The notes under the pieces were generated by a model, which was not told the DNA's origin, did not search any database, and worked only from the letters and a program-made list of their open reading frames with translations. From the NCBI GenBank assembly GCA_018896595.1, contig JAHIME010000012.1, forward strand, positions 1 through 12,577: a DNA stretch of 12,577 nucleotides, read 5' to 3'. Position numbers and translations under genes: made by a program. Positions 7,075 to 12,442 of this stretch are shown here, piece after piece. Source of the stretch: Patescibacteria group bacterium. Lineage in GTDB: Bacteria > Patescibacteriota > Patescibacteriia > Patescibacteriales > VMTK01. Position 1 is the stretch's first letter. The number at the start of each line of letters is the position of its first letter.

Positions 7075-9645
7075 ATGGCTAAAAAGAATGTTAAAAAAAT
7101 AATCAAAAAAATAATCAAGCCGGCTAAAAGCGAGCCGGCAAAAGAAGCGGAAACACAGCCTGCCTTCAGCAAACAAACAGTAAACGGCAAGCAAATGACC
7201 GCGTTCGGCTTGGTTGAGCCGCAGTCGATTGTTGACGAAATGCGCAAATCATATCTTGATTACGCCATGAGCGTTATCGTGTCCCGCGCCTTGCCTGATG
7301 TGCGCGACGGCCTAAAGCCGGTTCATAGAAGAATATTATACGCTATGTGGAGCATCGGCCTGCGTTCCGGAGCCAAATTCAGAAAATCAGCCACTGTTGT
7401 CGGAGAAGTCTTGGGCAAATACCATCCGCATAGCGATGCGGCGGTTTACGAATCCATGGTGCGCATGGCGCAAAATTTCGCTATGCGCTATCCTTTGGTC
7501 AGGGGGCAAGGCAACTTCGGTTCAATGGACGGGGACAACGCGGCCGCCATGCGATACACCGAAGCCAAACTCTCGGCTATTTCCGAAGAATTATTATTTG
7601 ACATTGAAAAAAATACTGTTGACTTCACGCCTAATTTTGACGGCTCGCACAAAGAGCCGCGGGTTATGCCGGCCAAGCTGCCCAATCTGCTTTTGAACGG
7701 AACCATGGGCATTGCCGTGGGTATGGCGACCAACATTCCTCCCCATAATTTAAGGGAGCTGGTGGACGGCATTAATCATTTAATCAACCATCCCGAAGCG
7801 ACAGTGGAAGATTTAATGCAGTTTGTTAAAGGCCCTGACTTCCCGACCGGCGGCATTATTTACGACAACAAAGAAATATTGGCGGCTTACGCCACGGGCA
7901 AAGGCGGGATAATGATGCGCGGACGCTCTGAAATTATTGAAGCCCCGGGCGGTACTTTTCAAATAATTATCACTGAAATACCATACCAGGTTAACAAGGC
8001 GACAATGGTGGAAAAAATTGCCGACCTGGTAAAAACCAAAAAATTGGAAGGCATAAAAGATTTGCGCGACGAATCGGACAAAGATGGCGTGCGCGTAGTA
8101 ATTGACTTGAAAAAAGACGCTTATCCGAAAAAGATTTTAAACAGCTTATATAAGCATACCCAGCTGCAGGAAACATTTCATGTCAACGCGCTGGCCTTGA
8201 TTGACGGTATTCAGCCAAAGGTGCTTACCTTGAAAATGGTGCTGGAAGAATTTATTAAGCACCGCGAAGAAGTGGTTAGGCGCCGCACGCAGTATGATAT
8301 GGACAAGGCCCGGGATCGCGCCCATATCTTGGAAGGATTGATAATAGCTCTTAATAAAATTGACGCGGTGATAAAAACCATCAAAGCTTCGCGCGACAGG
8401 GAAGCGGCTAAAGCGAACTTAATCAAGCAGTTTAAATTAAGCGAGCGCCAAACTGACGCGATTCTTGACATGAAACTGGCGACTCTCGCCAGTCTTGAAA
8501 GATTGAAGATTGAAACCGAGCTGAAGGAAAAACGCGGATTAATAGAAGAATTGAGCGCGATATTAAAATCGCGGACTAAAATATTAAATATAATTGAAAA
8601 AGAAATAAAAGAACTGGCTGACAAATACGGCGACGAACGCAGAACAAAAATCGTTGCCCATGGCGTAAAGGATTTTCAGATGGAAGATTTGGTGCCTAAC
8701 GAAGAAACAATGATAATGATGACCAGAGACGGCTATATCAAACGGCTCGCGCCGGATACGTTTAAAGTCCAGGGCAGGGGCGGCAAAGGCGTTATCGGCC
8801 TTACGACCAAAGAAGAAGATATGGCTGAATTTATGTTTACCACCATGGCGCATAATGACATTTTATTTTTTACAACAAAAGGACGCGTCTTCCAGCTTAA
8901 AGCGTATGAAATACCGCAGGCGGCCAGAACCGCCAAAGGGCAGGCCATAGTTAACTTTCTGCAGCTGTTAGGCGAAGAAAAAATAACCTCAATTCTGCCA
9001 TTAGACAAAATAGCCAATTATAAATATTTATTTTTCGCCACTGAAAAAGGATTGGTTAAAAAAGTAAAGCTTGAGGCTTTCGCCAATGTGCGCCATTCGG
9101 GGCTGATTGCCATAAAAATGAAAGGCGAAGATAAATTAATTTGGGCCAAGCCGACAAGCGGCTCCGACCATATTCAGCTCATTACCGCCGGCGGCCAAGC
9201 GATTCGCTTTAAAGAAACAGATGTAAGGGATATGGGCAGGACCGCGGCCGGAGTCCACGGCATCCGCTTGAAGAAAGATGATTTGGTTATCGGCATGGGC
9301 ATAATCAAAGCCGACAAAGAAAAATTAAAAAAATATCAAGTACTGTCCGTAATGGAAAACGGCTATGGCAAGCGCACTTCTTTAAACTTATACAAAGTCC
9401 AGGGCCGCGGCGGTTCGGGAATCAGGACCGCCAAAGTTACCGCCAAGACCGGCAAATTAGTCAACGCTTATGTGGTTAACGCCGAAACCATGAAAGACAA
9501 GGATATGATTGTCATCTCGGAAAAGGGCCAAGTTATCCGGCTGCCATTTAAAGCGGTCAACCAGCTTGGCAGAGACACGCAGGGCGTAAGATTGATGAGA
9601 TTTAAAGATCCCGCCGACAGGGTGGCCTGCGTGACTTGGGTTTAG
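7075..9645 (+). CDS. gyrA: DNA gyrase subunit A
   Basis: A complete 856-residue type IIA topoisomerase subunit that cuts and rejoins DNA while GyrB supplies ATP. The core matches family landmarks: YLDYAMSVIVSRALPDVRDG, LKPVHRRILYAM, GKYHPHSD, and the catalytic pair R160-Y161 in AAAMRYTEAKLS. The C-terminal DNA-wrapping propeller has a GyrA-box QGRGGKG (566-572), which favours gyrase over topoisomerase IV, and a second box-like QGRGGSG (776-782). Compared with E. coli there is a Lys-rich N-terminal extension of about 40 residues; an internal ATG at 7195 (M41) is an alternative start, but neither has an SD. In the quinolone pocket the residues equivalent to E. coli Gly81, Ser83 and Asp87 are Ser120, Ala122 and Glu126. 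The E. coli Ser83-to-Tyr122 spacing of 39 is kept here (122 to 161). gyrB is not in the window. Confidence 0.97.
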   Translation: MAKKNVKKIIKKIIKPAKSEPAKEAETQPAFSKQTVNGKQMTAFGLVEPQSIVDEMRKSYLDYAMSVIVSRALPDVRDGLKPVHRRILYAMWSIGLRSGAKFRKSATVVGEVLGKYHPHSDAAVYESMVRMAQNFAMRYPLVRGQGNFGSMDGDNAAAMRYTEAKLSAISEELLFDIEKNTVDFTPNFDGSHKEPRVMPAKLPNLLLNGTMGIAVGMATNIPPHNLRELVDGINHLINHPEATVEDLMQFVKGPDFPTGGIIYDNKEILAAYATGKGGIMMRGRSEIIEAPGGTFQIIITEIPYQVNKATMVEKIADLVKTKKLEGIKDLRDESDKDGVRVVIDLKKDAYPKKILNSLYKHTQLQETFHVNALALIDGIQPKVLTLKMVLEEFIKHREEVVRRRTQYDMDKARDRAHILEGLIIALNKIDAVIKTIKASRDREAAKANLIKQFKLSERQTDAILDMKLATLASLERLKIETELKEKRGLIEELSAILKSRTKILNIIEKEIKELADKYGDERRTKIVAHGVKDFQMEDLVPNEETMIMMTRDGYIKRLAPDTFKVQGRGGKGVIGLTTKEEDMAEFMFTTMAHNDILFFTTKGRVFQLKAYEIPQAARTAKGQAIVNFLQLLGEEKITSILPLDKIANYKYLFFATEKGLVKKVKLEAFANVRHSGLIAIKMKGEDKLIWAKPTSGSDHIQLITAGGQAIRFKETDVRDMGRTAAGVHGIRLKKDDLVIGMGIIKADKEKLKKYQVLSVMENGYGKRTSLNLYKVQGRGGSGIRTAKVTAKTGKLVNAYVVNAETMKDKDMIVISEKGQVIRLPFKAVNQLGRDTQGVRLMRFKDPADRVACVTWV

Positions 9646-9719
9646 TATTATGCCCATACTCCGCGCAAAAACGATTATGCGAAATTAACTAACTTTATAA
9701 TAATCAAAAATGTTATTTA

Positions 9720-9749
9720 ATCCCCTCCTCTAAGATTAGAGGAGGGGAT
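9720..9749. repeat. REP-like perfect palindrome after gyrA
   Basis: ATCCCCTCCTCTAA (9720-9733) is followed by two bases and its exact reverse complement (9736-9749); the true loop would be about AGAT or larger. It is followed by the tail GGGAGGAGTTGACGG. It lacks a T-run, so although it may act as the gyrA terminator it looks more like a REP-type element of the CCCCTCC...GGAGGGG class. No REP-associated transposase is visible in the window. Confidence 0.6.
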
Positions 9750-9757
9750 GGGAGGAG

Positions 9758-9786
9758 TTGACGGCCGTTAAGATAGCACATAGAGT
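9758..9786 (+). promoter_or_regulatory. Candidate sigma70-type promoter for the gene at 9805/9854
   Basis: TTGACG (9758-9763) and TAGAGT (9781-9786) are separated by exactly 17 bp, matching the consensus in five and four of six bases. Transcription would begin near 9793, about 12 bases before the ATG at 9805. The -35 lies in the tail of the palindrome at 9720-9749 and the -10 overlaps the duplicated leader that begins at 9785. Confidence 0.4.
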
Positions 9787-9815
9787 TTTTAACCAAACAA
9801 AACTATGGAAAAATT
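9785..9815 (+). repeat. Leader repeat block B, copy 1
   Basis: Thirty-one bases, starting GTTTTTAACC and ending with the ATG and four following codon positions (ATGGAAAAATT), are identical to 10825-10855. This copy leads into the small gene region at 9805-10138. It contains the only start codon shared between the two copies. Confidence 0.9.
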
Positions 9816-9853
9816 AGACAAATTTCAACCGCAAAAAGAAACCCCGCAAAAAA

Positions 9854-10138
9854 ATGACAAAGGCAAGACTGCACAGGGTATTAGAAGAGTTGAACTTGAA
9901 ATATACAATAGACGGGGAAGGCGGTAATTTTAAAATTATTATTGACTTGCCGGAAGAGCATATTACCGAAAAAAATGAACTGATGAGAGGCGCTGTTCTA
10001 AATGACGATTACGCCACAAAATTTGACAAGGAAAGCATCCGCCCACTCATTAGAAAAATTAATGGGTCAACAAATTTTGACTGCGGTATAAAAACTGTAA
10101 ATAATCAGTATATAATTTCAGTTTTCAAAAAATTTTAA
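9854..10138 (+). CDS. Small protein of unknown function, possibly frameshifted at its 5' end
   Basis: The 94-residue frame reads MTKARLHRVLEELNLKY and continues through a mixed alpha/beta, charged, soluble sequence (NFKIIIDLPEEH, KESIRPLIRKING, NQYIISVFKKF). I do not recognise the family. There is no membrane segment and no catalytic motif. The start is doubtful: the ATG at 9854 shares its A with an A7 run (9848-9854) and has no SD, while an ATG at 9805 in another frame has a promoter-like sequence and the duplicated leader just before it, but runs only 40 codons to a stop at 9925-9927. If one A of the run were absent or skipped, the two frames would join into one protein of about 110 residues, MEKLDKFQPQKETPQK joined to MTKARL. 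Either a sequencing or mutational indel, or transcript slippage, could explain this; a plain start at 9854 is also possible. Confidence 0.6.
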   Translation: MTKARLHRVLEELNLKYTIDGEGGNFKIIIDLPEEHITEKNELMRGAVLNDDYATKFDKESIRPLIRKINGSTNFDCGIKTVNNQYIISVFKKF

Positions 10139-10172
10139 AAGGGCTCATAAATTAAGGTAAATTTATTTTTAA
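10137..10172 (+). repeat. Leader repeat block A, copy 1
   Basis: Thirty-six bases (AAAAGGGCTCATAAATTAAG and following, ending in TTTTTAA) match 10797-10832 with five substitutions. This copy overlaps the stop codon of the preceding gene and lies about 85 bases before hicB. Confidence 0.8.
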
Positions 10173-10229
10173 AAACTCAAAAGAACGCTGCGCTTTCATT
10201 TGACTTATTTTTTCTTTCGCGATAATATT

Positions 10230-10235
10230 TATAAT
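10230..10235 (+). promoter_or_regulatory. Candidate -10 box of the hicBA operon
   Basis: A perfect TATAAT ends 22 bases before the hicB ATG. A TTGACT (10200-10205) lies upstream, but 24 bp away; that hexamer is 17 bp from the weaker TAATAT at 10223-10228. One of these pairs probably drives hicBA. HicB proteins usually repress their own operon; no clear operator is seen here. Confidence 0.4.
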
Positions 10236-10257
10236 ATAAACAGATAACAATAAACAT

Positions 10258-10476
10258 ATGCGCAAAATAGCTTTAAAAAATGTTGTTTGGAAAGAAGGCA
10301 AATATTATGTCGCGTGGAATTTAAATACCGCTGTATCTAGTTTTGGGGACACAAGAAAGGACGCTTTAAACAGTTTGGAAGAGGCTTTAGAATTATATTT
10401 TGAGGATGTGCCTATTGCTAAAATAAATAAAGTAGAGCGTCCGGATCTCGTTCCTCTGCGGTTTAAACATGCCTAA
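10258..10476 (+). CDS. hicB: HicB-family antitoxin
   Basis: This 72-residue protein is a short HicB/UPF0150-type antitoxin. It shows the partial RNase-H-like fold typical of the family: VVWKEGKYYVAWNLN, then SFGDTRKDALNSLEEALELYFED (residues about 9-50). It should bind and block the HicA toxin encoded next. No HTH or ribbon-helix-helix DNA-binding domain follows, so it may regulate weakly or only as a complex. The stop overlaps the start of hicA by 8 bp, which couples the translation of the two. The order antitoxin-then-toxin is the reverse of E. coli hicAB but is common elsewhere. The ATG has no SD. Confidence 0.85.
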   Translation: MRKIALKNVVWKEGKYYVAWNLNTAVSSFGDTRKDALNSLEEALELYFEDVPIAKINKVERPDLVPLRFKHA

Positions 10477-10687
10477 ACCAATCGGCTTAAAACATGTATT
10501 AAAAGTCCTTTTAGAAAAGGGCTTTGTTTTTATATCTCAGAAGGGATCGCATGCTAAATATAGAAAAATAGGCAGCCCGACACGAAATGTAATTATAAAA
10601 ATGGGCAAAAAGGAAATACCGCATGGAACTTTTAAATCTATTTTGCTTCATTCTGGGATAGAAGAAGATGATTTTAAGAAAAAATAA
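10469..10687 (+). CDS. hicA: HicA-family mRNA interferase toxin
   Basis: A 72-residue YcfA/HicA-like toxin with the small dsRBD-like fold. The family motif GFVFISQKGSHAKYRK contains the catalytic His (H28) after GS, and the typical KKEIPHGTFKSILLHSGI block is present (about 47-64), followed by a short DDFKKK end. Known members bind and cleave mRNA when the antitoxin is lost, causing growth arrest. The length and all key parts are normal, so the toxin looks intact. It overlaps hicB by 8 bp (ATGCCTAA) and has no SD, so it depends on translation from the antitoxin. A terminator hairpin follows at 10726-10753. Confidence 0.9.
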   Translation: MPKPIGLKHVLKVLLEKGFVFISQKGSHAKYRKIGSPTRNVIIKMGKKEIPHGTFKSILLHSGIEEDDFKKK

Positions 10688-10725
10688 GTCAACCCCCTTT
10701 TATTCTTAACCACCCCCGATTATTT

Positions 10726-10753
10726 ACCCCCGTACCAATTTTGGCGTGGGGGT
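10726..10753 (+). terminator. Rho-independent terminator after hicA
   Basis: ACCCCC (10726-10731) pairs with GGGGGT (10748-10753), with further pairing of CCAA (10735-10738) and TTGG (10741-10744) inside across two G-T pairs and one mismatch. It is followed by TTACTATTTTCTTTTTTC, a T-rich tail. Two more ACCCCC runs upstream (10692-10697, 10712-10717) could compete for the same G-run. Confidence 0.6.
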
Positions 10754-10778
10754 TTACTATTTTCTTTTTTCTGATTTC

Positions 10779-10787
10779 TGATATAAT
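10779..10787 (+). promoter_or_regulatory. Candidate extended -10 before the second leader copy
   Basis: TGATATAAT is a perfect extended -10 (TGnTATAAT). A start about seven bases downstream would fall just before repeat block A copy 2 at 10797, so the transcript would begin with the whole leader. No convincing -35 is seen. Confidence 0.4.
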
Positions 10788-10796
10788 AACATTAAC

Positions 10797-10832
10797 AAAA
10801 GGGTTCACAAATTAATATAAATTTGTTTTTAA
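10797..10832 (+). repeat. Leader repeat block A, copy 2
   Basis: Matches 10137-10172 at 31 of 36 positions. Here it runs directly into block B copy 2 (they share the TTTTTAA), so this site carries the longest form of the leader. Confidence 0.8.
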
Positions 10833-10855
10833 CCAAACAAAACTATGGAAAAATT
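10825..10855 (+). repeat. Leader repeat block B, copy 2, with an abortive ORF
   Basis: Identical over 31 bases to 9785-9815, including the ATG (10845). In this copy the ORF stops after five codons (MEKFT, stop 10860-10862). In the neighbouring frame the sequence reads IDIAEVAEELKYF before a stop at 10901-10903. This looks like a relic of a leader plus start of a gene since lost or replaced. Confidence 0.85.
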
Positions 10856-10874
10856 TACATAGACATCGCAGAGG

Positions 10875-10904
10875 TTGCGGAGGAGCTAAAGTACTTTATA
10901 TAAT
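10875..10904 (+). promoter_or_regulatory. Candidate promoter of the HAD gene with a palindrome in the spacer
   Basis: TTGCGG (10875-10880), an 18-bp spacer and a perfect TATAAT (10899-10904) lie just upstream of the ATG at 10922. The spacer contains the 12-bp perfect palindrome TAAAGTACTTTA (10887-10898), which touches the -10 and would be a natural repressor site. The transcript would have a leader of only about 11 nt. Confidence 0.4.
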
Positions 10905-10921
10905 TATTCAACGGTTTAAAT

Positions 10922-11548
10922 ATGAAAAATATAATCATTTTTGATTACGACGGAGTGATGGTTGATTCGCTAGATATTGTAATTGGGATATACAATGGCC
11001 TGTGCGGTAAATATAATCTCAAAAAAATAAACGATAAAAAAGAATTCGGAGAATTATTTAATAATAATTTCTATGATGCATTAAAACAGAAAGGCGCCAC
11101 GGAAGAAGAATTAAAACTGATTATTATAGATTTTAAAAATGAACTAACCAAACACTCCGGAAGCATTAATTTATTTAATGATATTAAAGAGATGATTAAT
11201 GTATTATCTGAAAACAACCAACTGATAATAGTTACGTCAAATATAACTCAAGTAGTGAAAGAATTTTTGCTCTCAAAGGGAATCAAAAAAATTAAACATA
11301 TTATCGGAGCAGACAAAGAAAGAAGTAAAGTTAAAAAAATATTATTGATTAAATCAAAAAATCCCCAACCCAAAATCTATTATATCGGTGATACGACAGG
11401 AGATATTATTGAAGGAAAGGAAGCGGGAGTTGTAACTATCGCAACAACATGGGGGTATCATAATAGAGAAAAGCTGCAAAAATCAAATCCCGATTATATC
11501 GCAGATTCTCCGCGAGAGTTAGTTAAGTTATTTAAAAGCCTAAACTAA
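10922..11548 (+). CDS. HAD-superfamily phosphatase, Gph-like
   Basis: A 208-residue haloacid dehalogenase-type hydrolase. Motif I is FDYDGVMVDS (nucleophile D8, acid/base D10), motif II is IIVTSN (T105), the motif III lysine is likely K136 in ERSKVKK, and motif IV is YIGDTTGDIIEG (D157, D161). The alpha-helical cap between residues 15 and 80 is the small C1 type of phosphoglycolate phosphatase and beta-phosphoglucomutase. Closing sequences GVVTIATTWGYH and PDYIADSPREL are typical of Gph-like phosphatases. The substrate cannot be told: 2-phosphoglycolate, a nucleotide or a sugar phosphate are all possible. Its codon use is AT-rich compared with gyrA and ftsK, and it stands as its own transcription unit after the hicBA terminator. 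The next gene begins 44 bp later with its own SD. All catalytic residues are present, so it should be active. Confidence 0.9.
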   Translation: MKNIIIFDYDGVMVDSLDIVIGIYNGLCGKYNLKKINDKKEFGELFNNNFYDALKQKGATEEELKLIIIDFKNELTKHSGSINLFNDIKEMINVLSENNQLIIVTSNITQVVKEFLLSKGIKKIKHIIGADKERSKVKKILLIKSKNPQPKIYYIGDTTGDIIEGKEAGVVTIATTWGYHNREKLQKSNPDYIADSPRELVKLFKSLN

Positions 11549-11580
11549 TCTAATTTTTAACGCCTCTTAAAAGGCATGAG

Positions 11581-11586
11581 AAAGGA
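11581..11586 (+). promoter_or_regulatory. Shine-Dalgarno of the SIMPL gene
   Basis: AAAGGA lies six bases before the ATG at 11593. It is the only clear ribosome binding site in front of a gene in this window and fixes the start of this gene. Confidence 0.7.
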
Positions 11587-11592
11587 AAAAAT

Positions 11593-12381
11593 ATGAGCGA
11601 GAATACTTCTTTAAAAAAAGACGGCTGTTGTTGCGAGTGGCGAAGCCCGAGGATTATACTTGGCTTGATAGCGATGATTTTACTGTCCGCCATAGTTATC
11701 GCCTCAATTTTGCGCGACCGCATTGTCAACCAGACGCAATGGCAGATTTCCATTACCGGGCAGGGAAAAGTTGAGTATTTGCCCGACATTGCCAACATCA
11801 GCATGGGAGTCCAGGTTGACAAGGCGGAAAAAGCGGAAGACGGCTTAAAACAGCTTGACGAAAAAATGAAAAAAATCTTTGAAGCGGTTCAAAAAGCCGG
11901 AATCCCAAAAGAAGACATTGACACGCAAAACTATGTTTTAGCGCCCCATTATGACGCGGTAAACAATGTTTTAAAACTCGCCGGTTATGACGCCAACCAG
12001 ATTATCGTTGTAAAAACGCGCGATATCCAAAAAAATTCCGAGGCGATTGCCAAAGTGGTTTCAGCCGCAAGCGCGGCCGGAGTCAACCGGATTAACGGCA
12101 TTTCGTTTGAAGCTTCCGATTTAAATGAACTAAAACAGGAAGCCCGGCTGAAAGCCATTGCCGATGCCCGAGGAAAGGCCGGCAAGACCGCCCGGGCGCT
12201 GGGAATCAAACTCTGCAAAGTGGTTGGCATGTGGGAAAGTTTTATTTCGCCTGAAGGCCAAATTTATTATTCAAGCGACATGGGCGGCTTGGGCAAAGGC
12301 GGAGGCGGCGGCGAGCCGATCATTCCCAGCGGAACCAATGAACTTATCGTAGAAGTGAACGTGAGCTATAAAATCAAATAA
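11593..12381 (+). CDS. SIMPL-domain (DUF541) membrane-anchored protein
   Basis: This is a 262-residue protein with a short cytoplasmic N-terminus containing three adjacent cysteines (C12-C14 in DGCCCEW), one membrane helix (about 20-40) and an extracytoplasmic SIMPL domain (about 48-262). Family features visible are ISITGQGKVEYLPDIANISMGV at the start of the domain, the pattern GIPKEDIDTQNYVLAP, the block VVSAASAAGVNRINGISF, a conserved helix ARLKAIADARGKAGKTARALGIKL and the final strand LIVEVNVSYKIK. Related proteins form oligomeric assemblies at the cell surface (BP26 of Brucella forms channel-like rings) and have been linked to signalling or stress in other bacteria, but no biochemical activity is established. 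A Gly-rich loop (GGLGKGGGGGEP) precedes the last strand. Length is normal. The gene has a proper SD and ends at a bidirectional terminator. Confidence 0.9.
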   Translation: MSENTSLKKDGCCCEWRSPRIILGLIAMILLSAIVIASILRDRIVNQTQWQISITGQGKVEYLPDIANISMGVQVDKAEKAEDGLKQLDEKMKKIFEAVQKAGIPKEDIDTQNYVLAPHYDAVNNVLKLAGYDANQIIVVKTRDIQKNSEAIAKVVSAASAAGVNRINGISFEASDLNELKQEARLKAIADARGKAGKTARALGIKLCKVVGMWESFISPEGQIYYSSDMGGLGKGGGGGEPIIPSGTNELIVEVNVSYKIK

Positions 12382-12402
12382 ACCCAACACAAATTTTTTA
12401 CA

Positions 12403-12442
12403 GCGTAAAAAAAGCGGGGCGCGATGCCCTGCTTTTTTACGC
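12403..12442. terminator. Bidirectional rho-independent terminator
   Basis: GCGGGGC (12414-12420) pairs with GCCCTGC (12426-12432) around a GCGAT loop, with one G-T pair; the stem extends through A7 and T6 tracts to GCGT (12403-12406) and ACGC (12439-12442). The T6 downstream serves the SIMPL gene, and the A7 upstream serves a minus-strand gene. A second TTTTTTAC lies upstream (12394-12401) and can also pair with GTAAAAAA (12405-12412). Confidence 0.75.

Noticed and set aside
11562..11575. GCCT...AGGC hairpin between the HAD and SIMPL genes as a terminator
   Set aside because: The stem is only four pairs without a T-run.
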